Below, in pieces: positions 45,710-54,030 of a stretch of 64,000 nt of DNA. Position 1 is the first letter of the stretch; the number at the start of each line of letters is the position of its first letter. The notes under the pieces are model-generated. The model was given only the letters and a program-made list of their open reading frames with translations. It was not told the origin of the DNA and did not search any database. Origin of the DNA: Sva-07 sp963707515 (GTDB lineage Bacteria; Actinomycetota; Acidimicrobiia; Acidimicrobiales; Ilumatobacteraceae); assembly GCA_963707515.1 (NCBI GenBank), contig CAVPQI010000003.1, positions 930,001-994,000 of the forward strand. Direction: 5' to 3'. Made by a program: the position numbers and the translations under genes.

Positions 45710-47575
45710 GCCGCAGATCGGCGTGCCGGCATCGGTCGGCGTGTCGATCTCGAAGCTGTCGCCCGGCTGCAGCGAGGCCAGATCGGGTGCACGGAAGTCG
45801 CTGAGCGCCGACTGGCCGTCGAGGCGAACCTGGAGACCACGTCCGAGGCCGCCGGCGGTCGGATCGGAGATGACCGTCACGTTGACGTCGTCGCCGTCCC
45901 AGTCGAGCACCGGCCCGTCGGTCTGGGTGCCGTCCGCCGTGACGAGCACCAGCTGCACGGTGCCCCGGTCCCGATCGGCAACGACCTCGATCTGCGTGGC
46001 TGCATCGGCGAGCAGCACGCTCGACGCGTCGGGCCGCAGGCTGCCGTCGAGCCGGCGGACGCCGGCAGCCAGCTCGAGTGCCACCCAGGTGTCCTGCGAC
46101 GCGATGTAGAGGCCGTCGCACGGGCCGTCGATGCCGACGATCCCGTCACGGGGGACCGGGGCGTCGACGTCGAGTCGCACGACGCTCGGTGGCGTGCCAC
46201 CGAACACCGCCTCGTCGACCGACATGCGCATCGACGTGAAGCCGGGACGCTCGATGTCGCCGAGCCACGTCGCCAACGACGTGTTCACCCACGCACCCCA
46301 GGCGGTGAGTGCACCCACGGCGACGACGGCGAGCGTACGTCGCGTCGTGTGGAACGCGGCGACGGCGACGGCGCCGAGGACGACGAGGCCCGGAAGCAGA
46401 TCGACGAGGTAACGGTTGGCGACGAAGCCGATGGCGATCGTGGGTGCGGCGGCGACGAGGCCCGCGGCGACGAAGGGCGTCACGACCCACACGCGACGAC
46501 GGACCGTGAGCACCGCCCCGATCACGGCGATCACCACGAGCAGCGTCGCCGAGGCGGTGAGCGAACTCGACGGGGTGTTGCTCTCCAACGGGTACGAGCC
46601 GAACTCGTGGGCGCGAGGACCGAAGCGGGCGAACGGCACAAGGCGCTCGAAGGCGATGGCGTCGGGACGGAGGTAGTGGACGACCGTCGTCGGCACGAAG
46701 CGCAACCCGAAGAAGCTGCCGTTGTTGCCGGCGAACCACGCCGCCCGGTTCGGGTCCAGGAGCGACAACACCTGTCGGTCGGCGGGAAGGTCGTACAGGG
46801 TGCCGAACTTGGCGACGTTGAGGGCGACGTGCACGACGACGCCGGCGGCGGCGAGGCCGATCATCGTCAGCGAGACCCGACGGTCGCGCCGCCACACGAC
46901 GAGGGCGACGATCCCGACCGCGACCGCCGCCCCGAGCCCGACGGAGACCCGCGTCAACAACGTGGCGACCGCCAGGGCGCCGGCGAGCAGGGCGGCCCGC
47001 CGCGTCGGTTCGATGAGGACGTCGATCGCCTTGACGAACGTGGCCAGCACGAGCACGAAGGCCCACAGCTCGGTCTCGTGGTAGACGGTCGCCTGCCCCG
47101 CAAGGGCGAGGACGGGCGAGCAGGCGACAGCGGCGACGAGCACGGTCGGTCGCCACGGGGCACCATCGGTGGCGCCGATCAGGCGGGCCACCCGTCGGGC
47201 GAGGTGGAACGTCACCGTGCAGAGCACGACGAAGCCGACGATCATCGACAGTCGGCTCAGCCGGCCGTCGAACGCCGTCCCGAACAGCGCCGTCGGGAGC
47301 CGGACCAGCGACAGCACCGGCCCGTAGTAGAGGTACGTCTTGCCGTCGATCAGGAAGCCCTCGATGCCGGCGAGGTCGGACGACACGGCGAGGCGGCCGT
47401 GGAGGAACGCTCGGGCCTGGCCGTCGTAGAAGTCGCTCGAGAAACCGGCCCGCTCGAACAGCCGCCACGGCTGCCACCGGGTCAGGACGAGGGTGAACAG
47501 CGCCGTGGCGACGGCGGTGACCAGCTGCGCGGGACGGCGTTCTGAGCGGGGGATGCCGGTACCGGCGCGCCACAT
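45686..47575 (-). CDS. Polytopic membrane protein, GT-C-type glycosyltransferase candidate
   Basis: 629 residues. N-terminal region with short extracytoplasmic loop FSSDFYDGQARAFLHGRLAV (a GT-C-like DxD/E position), about ten helices, then a C-terminal soluble domain of about 170 residues. The architecture suggests a lipid-linked sugar transferase for cell-wall or capsule glycans, but no signature proves it. Start ATG 47575 lies 13 bp after the GT2-methyltransferase gene, so both are likely one operon. Confidence 0.6.
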   Translation of the reverse strand: MWRAGTGIPRSERRPAQLVTAVATALFTLVLTRWQPWRLFERAGFSSDFYDGQARAFLHGRLAVSSDLAGIEGFLIDGKTYLYYGPVLSLVRLPTALFGTAFDGRLSRLSMIVGFVVLCTVTFHLARRVARLIGATDGAPWRPTVLVAAVACSPVLALAGQATVYHETELWAFVLVLATFVKAIDVLIEPTRRAALLAGALAVATLLTRVSVGLGAAVAVGIVALVVWRRDRRVSLTMIGLAAAGVVVHVALNVAKFGTLYDLPADRQVLSLLDPNRAAWFAGNNGSFFGLRFVPTTVVHYLRPDAIAFERLVPFARFGPRAHEFGSYPLESNTPSSSLTASATLLVVIAVIGAVLTVRRRVWVVTPFVAAGLVAAAPTIAIGFVANRYLVDLLPGLVVLGAVAVAAFHTTRRTLAVVAVGALTAWGAWVNTSLATWLGDIERPGFTSMRMSVDEAVFGGTPPSVVRLDVDAPVPRDGIVGIDGPCDGLYIASQDTWVALELAAGVRRLDGSLRPDASSVLLADAATQIEVVADRDRGTVQLVLVTADGTQTDGPVLDWDGDDVNVTVISDPTAGGLGRGLQVRLDGQSALSDFRAPDLASLQPGDSFEIDTPTDAGTPICGSLLDRLG

Positions 47576-47588
47576 GGTCGATCGGCGG

Positions 47589-49012
47589 TCAGCGGTCGCG
47601 CTGGCGGGTGAGCTCGTAGACGAGCTGGTAGGCGAACAGCGTCGGCCAGACGGTGACGAGCGCCCGGTCGACGCGGCCGACCGTCGTCGCGAGGAGGCTG
47701 CCGTCGCCGGTTCCGAGGGCGTCGAGCGGCAGGCCGGTGTGGGCATCGGCCAGCGGGACGAGGCCCGCGGACTCGGCGGTGCGGAGGAAGGAACGACGGC
47801 TGAAGAACCGCAGATGCGTCTCGTCGAGGATGCCGCGCTGGTCGTAGTCGAAGCGGCCGGCGAGGACGCGCGCCGCGGGTACCAGTGGCCGAAGTTCGGC
47901 ACGCTGATGATCACCCGGCCGTCGTCGCGGACACGTTCGGCGATCTGACGCAGCAGCATCGACGAATCCGGCACGTGCTCGATGACGTCGGCGCCGACGA
48001 CGACGTCGAAGTCGTCACCGACCGTGTCGGGGATCCCTCGGGCGAGATCGGCGCGAACGAAGTGGTCGGTTCGGTCGCTGACACCGTCGGCTTCGTGGAC
48101 GTCGACCCCGGTGACCGTGTGTCCGCAGTCGCGCAGCGCCTGCGACAACCAGCCGGCGCCGCAGCCGACGTCGAGAATGCGGGCTGGGGCGCGGTGCTGC
48201 AACAGCGCCAGGATGCGGCCGTGCGAGCTGTTCGGCGACGGCTTGAACGCGTACTCGTCGTCGACTCGGCCGAGCTGGCCCGTGCCGAACCCGCTGCGGC
48301 CGAGGCGGAAGCGGACCGTGTCCACCATCACGTCCTTGGCGTAGGCGATGCCGTTGACGCGACAGATCTCGTCGCCGTAGTAGGTGGGGATCGGCACCTC
48401 GACGATCCGCTTTCCGGCCCCGGCGAGCTGGAGGATGATCTCGGTGTCGAAGTCGAACCCGTCGGAGTTCTCACCGAAGGCGACGTCGGCGAGGGCGCTC
48501 ACCCGGTAGGCGCGGTAGCCGGAGTGCCACTCGGAGAGCTCGAGGCCGGTGAGCGCGTTCTGGGCGGTGCTGAGGATGCGGTTGCCGACGAACTTGTAGA
48601 GCGGCATGCCGCCCCGGCGGGCCTGGCCGGCCTCCATCATCCGCGAGCCGAACACGGCGTCGGCGTCGCCGGCGACGATCGGGGCGATCAACTCGCCCAT
48701 CACCTCGGGTGCGTACTGGCCGTCGCCGTGGAGGAGGACGACGACGTCCCATCCGTGATCGAGGGCGTAGCGGTACCCCGACTTCTGGTTGCCGCCGTAG
48801 CCGAGGTTCTGCTCGTGGCGGACGATCGTCAGATTGAGGTGCGACTCCCGCCGCAGGTACTCGCTGGCGACGGCGTGGGTGTCGTCGGTGGAGTGGTCGT
48901 CCTGGACGAGGACCTCGGCGAGCTGCAGGGACGCCGTGGGAGGGATGCGGTCGAGGACGTCGACGAGCGTCGTCTCGGCGTTGTAGGCGACCACGAGCAC
49001 GCCGACCTTCAT
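47589..49012 (-). CDS. GT2 glycosyltransferase fused to a SAM methyltransferase, one frameshift
   Basis: About 474 residues. The N-terminal half is DPM1-like GT2: VGVLVVAYNAETTLVDVLDRIP, LVQDDHSTDDT (nucleotide-sugar binding), HEQNLGYGGNQKSGYRYAL, VLLHGDGQYAPEVM (DxD). From about residue 270 a class I methyltransferase follows: RILDVGCGAGWLSQALRDCGHTVTGVDV and VVGADVIEHVPD. One frame change near 47882 lies after FGHWYP; the true C-terminus ends QLVYELTRQRDR. A strong Shine-Dalgarno (aaaggagg) precedes the ATG. Likely makes or decorates a polyprenyl-linked sugar. Confidence 0.83.
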
Positions 49013-49076
49013 GGCGGACCCTCCTTTCGGAGCGTGAGTGTAGGGCGACGCTTGTGTCGGGCCCCGCTTCCTCCGG

Positions 49077-49082
49077 TACACT
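49077..49082 (+). promoter_or_regulatory. Possible -10 element of the tRNA-Ala gene
   Basis: TACACT is a good -10-like hexamer 51 bp before the tRNA; a weak TTGTGT lies 19 bp further upstream. Weak support only. Confidence 0.3.
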
Positions 49083-49132
49083 CACCGATCGGTTCGGGCA
49101 CCCTTCCGGTGGCCGTGCCGACCGCAGTCTGC

Positions 49133-49208
49133 GGGGCTATAGCTCAGTTGGTAGAGCGCTTCCATGGCATGGAAGAGGTCAGGAGTTCGATTCTCCTTAG
49201 CTCCACCA
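49133..49208 (+). tRNA. tRNA-Ala (anticodon GGC)
   Basis: 76 nt including an encoded CCA. The acceptor stem GGGGCTA/TAGCTCC holds the G3:U70 wobble pair that marks alanine tRNAs. D-loop AGCTCAGTTGGTAGAGC, anticodon stem CTTCC/GGAAG with loop ATGGCAT (anticodon GGC), and T-arm GGAGTTCGATTCTCC are all well formed. Confidence 0.97.
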
Positions 49209-49209
49209 C

Positions 49210-49239
49210 AAAGGCCCAGGTCAACGACCTGGGCCTTTT
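49210..49239 (+). terminator. Rho-independent terminator of tRNA-Ala
   Basis: aaaggcccaggtc-aac-gacctgggcctttt: a 13-bp GC-rich stem with a trinucleotide loop and T4 tail, beginning 2 bp after the tRNA CCA. Confidence 0.9.
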
Positions 49240-49815
49240 GCGTGCTACGGGGCTGCCAGCCGGAGTTGGCTACGGGGCCTACGCGGCTCGCAACGAGCCC
49301 GGCAAACGTGGGGATCTCGTGCTCTGGCGTACCGACTCGATCCGGTGGCAGTCACGCCATCACCTTCCGTCGGTGTTGATTCATCAGGCAGTCGACGCGA
49401 CGTCGACACCGTTCTCGTCGACGGTCAGCTCATGGTCGATAGCGGCATGCCGGTGGGTCGAGCCGCACGTCACGTCACGGGCACACCATCGTCGGCAAGA
49501 TCGGCAACGAGCGGGAACATCATTCTGGGAGCACATCCCGGGAATCGGCAGCGACCTCCGCACGGGTCAGATCACCTCGACGGGCGACGGTGACCACAAA
49601 CCACCGCCAACATCCGCAACCAACTCAACGAGCGAGAGCGCCCGATAACGCTCCAGATAATCACACCCTCCAGCCGACACGAACCGCGCAAGCGCGGCAC
49701 GAGGTAATCCCTGCGATGGATGGGTCTGCGCCCCGTCTGTCACGAAGCGCGAAGCTGCGTCGTCGGACTGAGAGACGAACCCACATACGGACGCACACGA
49801 GGAAAGCAGGACCTC
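49240..49815 (+). pseudogene. Non-coding stretch with a possible amidohydrolase C-terminal remnant
   Basis: 576 bp with no credible intact gene. A frame near 49390-49470 reads RDVDTVLVDGQLMVDSGMPVG, like the C-terminal beta-strand of composite-domain amidohydrolases (deaminase/atrazine hydrolase type). The following sequence shifts frames (FWEHIPGIGSDLRTG near 49530-49575). I read it tentatively as a decayed 3' end of such a gene. Nothing else recognised. Confidence 0.3.
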
Positions 49816-50111
49816 ATGATCCAACGACTGAACTTCGCCCGGGCAGCACCGGAGCTCTACGAGCACCTGTCGGCGCTCGATCAACACATTGGCGAGCACA
49901 TTGAGCACTCGTTGGTCGACTGGTGAAGTTGCGAGCCTCGATGATCAACGGGTGTGCGTTCTGCGTCGACATGCACAGCGCCGACGCATTGAAGGCCAGC
50001 GAATCGGCGGCCCGCGCCGAGTTCGACGACGAGGAGGTGACCTCTCTGGTCGCGGCGATCGGGATGATCAACTTCTGGAACCGGATGGCCATCACGTTCC
50101 AGACCACGCCG
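49816..50111 (+). pseudogene. AhpD/carboxymuconolactone decarboxylase-like remnant (frameshift plus internal deletion)
   Basis: The start MIQRLNFARAAPELYEHLSALDQHI runs to HSLVDW-stop; one missing base restores LVKLRASMINGCAFCVDMHSADAL, with the complete CxxCxxxH redox motif. Next the sequence jumps from ADALKASESAAR directly to EFDDEEVTSLVAAIGMINFWNRMAI, the family C-terminus, so roughly 50-60 residues of the middle are missing. Stop loss then fuses the frame to the next gene. Probably a non-functional remnant. Confidence 0.6.
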
Positions 50112-50549
50112 ATGACGCGCGTCGTGGTCAGTGAAGTCGTCCAGCGCGCCATCCTCGTCTATCTCACGCTGAGCGGCCTGTTCGTCGGTATCTGGGCGAC
50201 ACTCTTCCCCCAGTCGTTCTACGACGACTTCCCTGGCCTGGGTCGGATCTGGGTCGCCGTCGACGGCCCGTACAACGAACATCTCGTCCGCGACGTCGGA
50301 CAGCTCAGCCTGGCGTTGTCTCTGGTGGGCGGCGTCGCCGCGTTCACGATGATCGCGGTGCTCGTGCGCGTCGCTGCTGCGGCCTGGTTGGTGAACGCCG
50401 TTCCCCACTTCGTGTACCACTTCCGCCACCTCGACACCTACGACACGTTCGATCAGGTCGGCAACGTGCTCAGCCTCGCTCTGCTCGTCGCCCTCCCGAT
50501 CGTCGTGCTCGTCCTGTCGTTCCGTCTCCGCCGCCCCGCGGAAGTGTGA
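50112..50549 (+). CDS. Small four-helix membrane protein of unknown function
   Basis: About 145 residues starting at ATG 50112, in frame with the upstream AhpD remnant. Four hydrophobic segments, with a conserved-looking FPQSFYDDFPGLGRIWVAVDGPYNEHLVRDVGQLSL loop between helices 1 and 2 and PHFVYHFRHLDTYDTFDQVGNV before helix 4. I know similar unnamed actinobacterial proteins encoded beside AhpD-like genes. Function unknown. Confidence 0.6.
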   Translation: MTRVVVSEVVQRAILVYLTLSGLFVGIWATLFPQSFYDDFPGLGRIWVAVDGPYNEHLVRDVGQLSLALSLVGGVAAFTMIAVLVRVAAAAWLVNAVPHFVYHFRHLDTYDTFDQVGNVLSLALLVALPIVVLVLSFRLRRPAEV

Positions 50550-50670
50550 GTCGAACCGGTCGAGATCGACCTGACAGCGCCCACTGCGGGACCGATTGAT
50601 CACGCCGTTGCGTCCGGGCCGGACGTCGAACGTCTTTGCATCACGTCCTCCATCCGGCCAATCTGCGCCG

Positions 50671-51138
50671 ATGGAAGAACGGGAACGGTGGCTGGTCACG
50701 GAGCCGGTCGAAGGCGACGTCGAGTCCTGGTTGGCGTTGGTCGCTGAAGTGGAACCGCTGTTCGGTCCCATGCCCGACTTCGAGACGATCCTGCGTCGCA
50801 ACATGAATCGGCACACTGCCCTGTGCGTCCGAGACGCAGACTTGGCCGTCGCCGGAGCGATGTTGTTGCGAGGTTCACCACATGCCGAGATCGCGTGGCT
50901 CGCGGTCCGGCAGTCCGCGCGTGGTCGGGGAATCGGCTCAGCACTGCTCGCGGTCGCCCTCGAGCGGTACTCGGGCGCGCCAGAGGTCCTGGTCGAGACG
51001 TTCGGTGAGGACAACGTCGCCGGTCGACCTGCACGTCGCCTGTACGAAGCCTTCGGGTTCACCGCGGCGGAGAGCGCGCCAGCAGGACCAGAAGGCGGAA
51101 GCAGACAGATCTTCCGACGGCGAGCGCAGCCCGCATGA
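50671..51138 (+). CDS. GNAT N-acetyltransferase
   Basis: 155 residues. The acetyl-CoA-binding motif A lies near residues 80-95 (AVRQSARGRGIGSALLAVALE), followed by VETFGEDNVAGRPARRLYEAFGFTA (motif B). Substrate unknown. ATG 50671 was chosen over the frame that begins 75 bp upstream, which is compositionally non-coding. Confidence 0.85.
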   Translation: MEERERWLVTEPVEGDVESWLALVAEVEPLFGPMPDFETILRRNMNRHTALCVRDADLAVAGAMLLRGSPHAEIAWLAVRQSARGRGIGSALLAVALERYSGAPEVLVETFGEDNVAGRPARRLYEAFGFTAAESAPAGPEGGSRQIFRRRAQPA

Positions 51139-51200
51139 CCGAGGCGGCCGTTGTCCAGCACCAGCCGCCACGGATTCCGGCGGCGTAGCCGGCTGCGACA

Positions 51201-51614
51201 GTGAGTACGGTCCGGTTGGTGAGCACTGACATCCCGGCCGAGCTTGCGCCGTTGCTCGAGTCGACGGCGGTGGCATTCGTCTCGACGATCGGGCCGGCCG
51301 GTGAGCCGCAGACCACGCCACTGTGGTTCCTGTGGCGGGACGGCGCGTTGCAGTTCAGCCTCGTGGACGGGCGGCAGAAGTTGCGCAACCTGCGACGCGA
51401 CCCGCGAGCGTCGGTGGTCGTCGTCGATCCCGCGGAGCCGACCTATTACGTCGAGCTGCGCGGTGCGGTCGACCTCGCCGCCGACCCCGAGATGGAGCTG
51501 GAACGCACCGTGGCGATCAAGTACCGAGGCGAGCACGTCGACCACGAGCCAGGCGTGGAGCGTTTCGCCGCCACGCTGCGAGTGGACCGCGTGACCAGCC
51601 AGTCCGGTCACTGA
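51201..51614 (+). CDS. PPOX-class (F420-dependent type) flavoprotein
   Basis: 137 residues, GTG start. The split-barrel fold is indicated by AVAFVSTIGPAGEPQTTPLWFLWRDGALQFSLVDGRQKLRNLRRDPRASVVVVDP and YYVELRGAVDLAADPEMELERTVAIKY. Members bind F420 or FMN; mycobacterial relatives reduce diverse substrates with F420H2. Specific role unknown. Confidence 0.82.
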   Translation: MSTVRLVSTDIPAELAPLLESTAVAFVSTIGPAGEPQTTPLWFLWRDGALQFSLVDGRQKLRNLRRDPRASVVVVDPAEPTYYVELRGAVDLAADPEMELERTVAIKYRGEHVDHEPGVERFAATLRVDRVTSQSGH

Positions 51615-51680
51615 CCCCGCCTCCGCGGACGCGGATCAGCTCATCGCGGTACAGTCGCGAGACGGAACGAGGAGGCTGTC

Positions 51681-51848
51681 ATGCCACGACTGTTCTCACG
51701 TCGCGCCGCGATGATCACCGCGGGAACCGCTGCGGCGCTGGCTCCGACTCGTCGGGCGAGCAGCCCGCGCCGACCATCTCCAACATCAACTGGTTGCAGA
51801 GCGGCGTCGCGCGAACTGCCGGCGTGCGTTGTCGGGTAGGGAGGGATC
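51681..51848 (+). pseudogene. 5' remnant of an exported lipoprotein gene
   Basis: MPRLFSRRAAMITAGTAAALA resembles a Tat/Sec signal. A small deletion then shifts the frame; the alternative frame reads GSDSSGEQPAPTISNINWLQSGVA, like the start of a mature substrate-binding lipoprotein. The sequence runs directly into the next gene's start region. Best read as a truncated gene. Confidence 0.4.
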
Positions 51849-52835
51849 GTGACCATCATCGGGATCGAAGAGCACTGGACTGCACCTGCGTTGAAGATCG
51901 CTCTGGACGCTTTGCCGGGTGGTCGCCAGGACGCGAGCCTGGCGTACAACGAGATGGGAGATCGTCTCGAGCGGCTCGAAGACATCGCCGACGGACGCAT
52001 CGCAGCAATGGACGAGCAAGGCATCGACGTCCATGTTCTGGGTCTGGCCCCGCCGGCCACCGGGCCACTCGATCCTGCCGACGCGGTCTCGCTCAGCCGG
52101 GATCTGAACGACCTCGCAGCCGAAGCGGTGAACCGCCACCCGTCACGGCTGCGGGCGTTGTCGACGTTGCCGATGTCTGATCCAGGTGCAGTGGCCGCCG
52201 AGCTGGAGCGTGCTGCAGCACTTGGGTTCGTTGGCGTCATGGTCTACGGGCGCACCGGTCAGACGCCACTCGACGATCCCTGCTACGACGACCTGTTGGC
52301 AACTGCCGCCGCACTCGACCAGCCGGTCTTCGTCCATCCCCAGATCCCCACTGGGGCCGTTCGCGATGCGACCTACAGCGGCTTCGATCCGATGGTCGAT
52401 CTCGCGCTGTCGACCTTCGCATGGGGCTGGCACATCGAGGCGGGCCTCGCCGCGCTGCGACTCATCGCCCGCGGCACGTTCGACCGACACCCTGATCTCA
52501 AGATCATCCTCGGGCACTGGGGCGAATTGCTGCTGTTCTGGCAAGACCGTGTGAACAGCCTCACGCCAATCGCCGGCCTGGACCGCAGCGTCGCTGAGGT
52601 GGTGCGCTCGAACGTCTTCATCACGAGCTCGGGAATGTTCAACCCTGCGCTGCTGCACCACGCGCTGGAAGCCACGACGATCGACCAGCTGTTGTTTTCG
52701 ACCGACTACCCGTTCCAACACCCTGGCCAGGCCGACATCCAGACGTTCCTCGCCGAGTTCGACACCGACGAAGGCCGGCACAAGTTCACCAGCGGCAACG
52801 CCCTCCGACTCTTTCACCTCGACGGCGTTCTGTAG
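51849..52835 (+). CDS. Amidohydrolase-2-family protein (resorcylate decarboxylase-like)
   Basis: 328 residues, GTG start. The metal-binding start is GIEEHW, the ExH form used by gamma-resorcylate/salicylate decarboxylases, not the HxH of hydrolases. His in VFVHPQ near residue 160, HWGELL near 219 and the catalytic Asp in FSTDYPFQHPG near 283 complete the site. Likely acts on an aromatic acid. It is intact although the gene upstream is a fragment. Confidence 0.8.
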   Translation: MTIIGIEEHWTAPALKIALDALPGGRQDASLAYNEMGDRLERLEDIADGRIAAMDEQGIDVHVLGLAPPATGPLDPADAVSLSRDLNDLAAEAVNRHPSRLRALSTLPMSDPGAVAAELERAAALGFVGVMVYGRTGQTPLDDPCYDDLLATAAALDQPVFVHPQIPTGAVRDATYSGFDPMVDLALSTFAWGWHIEAGLAALRLIARGTFDRHPDLKIILGHWGELLLFWQDRVNSLTPIAGLDRSVAEVVRSNVFITSSGMFNPALLHHALEATTIDQLLFSTDYPFQHPGQADIQTFLAEFDTDEGRHKFTSGNALRLFHLDGVL

Positions 52836-53129
52836 TTCCACACGGCTACCGGCCCGCACGCATCGATGCGTCGCCGGCGTTGAACAATTCCAGATTGACG
52901 CCCGTCCACGCCCCACCCACGGAGGGTGGTCGAAGGGCCCACCTCATGCGACGCCGCACCGCGGCGATGTCGTGCTCCTATCCGAGCTGGATCAGGATGT
53001 GCACCGGGCTCGACGACTCGTTCCAGCTGTCGTTTGCGTCGAGGAGCTTCGTCGCCGATCGGTTCGCTGGTTGACCATCGCAGATCCGGGTATCCCCGCC
53101 ATCCCAATGCTCGATCGGAGGAACTCATC
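52836..53129. other. 294-bp gap without a recognised gene
   Basis: Holds a near-copy of the 25-37 kb palindrome core with spacer 5 instead of 6 (CCACCC-acgga-GGGTGG, 52913-52929). Short frames on both strands have no recognisable motif. A Shine-Dalgarno (ggagga) precedes the next gene. Confidence 0.3.
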
Positions 53130-53408
53130 GTGATCTGGTTCATCGTCGTCTTGCTCGTCGTCGGATTCCTGGCCGGCGCGCTGGCGCGCTTGCTCGTGCC
53201 GGGACCCGACCCGATGAGCCTCGGCCAGACCTGGCTGCTGGGCGTCGTCGGCAGCTTCGTCGGTGGCTTCCTCGGCTACCTCCTCTTCGGCGCCGACATC
53301 GACGACGGGCCGGTTCAGGTCGCCGGCGTCCTCGGTTCGATCATCGGCGCGATCATCGTGTTGCTGATCTACCGAGCGGTGAAGGGCCGCCGCACCGCAC
53401 GCGCCTGA
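53130..53408 (+). CDS. GlsB/YeaQ/YmgE-type transglycosylase-associated membrane protein
   Basis: 92 residues, GTG start after ggaggaactcatc. Three hydrophobic segments with Gly-rich turns (FLAGALARLLVPG, LLGVVGSFVGGFLGYLLFG, VAGVLGSIIGAIIVLLIYRAV) match this small stress-associated membrane family. Function not well defined. Confidence 0.85.
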   Translation: MIWFIVVLLVVGFLAGALARLLVPGPDPMSLGQTWLLGVVGSFVGGFLGYLLFGADIDDGPVQVAGVLGSIIGAIIVLLIYRAVKGRRTARA

Positions 53409-53415
53409 CTCGGGG

Positions 53416-54030
53416 ATGCTGCTCCTCGTACGCCACGGCGAGACGACGGCCAACCGCGACGGCCGCTACCTCGGGCGAGCGGACCCGCCGCTCACCCCGG
53501 CCGGGCGGGCGCAGATCGAACGCGTCGCCCAGTCGCTCCCACCCGCCGACATCGTGATCACCAGCCCGCTGCTCCGCGCTCGCGAGACGGCGGCCTACTT
53601 CTCGGTGCGGCCGGTCGTCGACGAGCGGTGGATCGAGCTGGACTACGGACCGCTCGATCTCGCGCCGGTTGGCGACCTGCCCGACGACGTCGTGGCCCGT
53701 TGGCGATCCGATCCCGACTTCGCGCCGCCCGGTGTGGAGACCTTCACCGCACTGTCCGATCGGGTCCATCGAGCGTGCGACGAGCTCCGCGCCCCGGCGG
53801 AATCGGGCACGGTCGTCGTGGTCACCCATGTCAGCCCGATCGTCGCCGCGGTCGGCTGGGGCCTCGGCATCGACACCTCATTGGTCGGCCGGGTGTTCGT
53901 CGAGGACGCCGCGGTCAGCCGGATCGACATCGTCGATGGTCGGACGACCTTGCGCTGGTTCAACCGGTCAGGCGATGAGCCCGGACACGGCAGCGAAGAA
54001 CTCGCGGACCGTGTCCGACCACGTCGGTAG
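53416..54030 (+). CDS. Histidine phosphatase superfamily protein
   Basis: 204 residues. Catalytic RHGE motif at residues 6-9 (LVRHGETTANRDGRYLG), TSPLLRARETA near 54 and the second His in VVTHVSPI near 137. The phosphoglycerate-mutase-like fold covers many substrates (alpha-ribazole-P, polyprenyl-P). The last ~20 residues overlap the 3' end of the convergent GT4 gene by 63 bp. Confidence 0.85.
   Translation: MLLLVRHGETTANRDGRYLGRADPPLTPAGRAQIERVAQSLPPADIVITSPLLRARETAAYFSVRPVVDERWIELDYGPLDLAPVGDLPDDVVARWRSDPDFAPPGVETFTALSDRVHRACDELRAPAESGTVVVVTHVSPIVAAVGWGLGIDTSLVGRVFVEDAAVSRIDIVDGRTTLRWFNRSGDEPGHGSEELADRVRPRR

Noticed and set aside
45686..49081. Single 1131-codon protein joining GT2, methyltransferase and membrane domains
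   Set aside because: The join is produced by a one-base shift near 47882. The alternative frame gives a proper methyltransferase end and stop at 47589-47591, and ATG 47575 starts the membrane protein.
52913..52929. CCACCC-acgga-GGGTGG as a sixth palindrome-family site
   Set aside because: Spacer is 5, not 6, which changes the phase of the half-sites, and it lies about 200 bp from the next start. Kept only as a possible variant.
49133..54000. Direct repeat of the tRNA-Ala 3' end as an attachment site
   Set aside because: I looked for the T-arm and acceptor sequence downstream in this interval and found no second copy.
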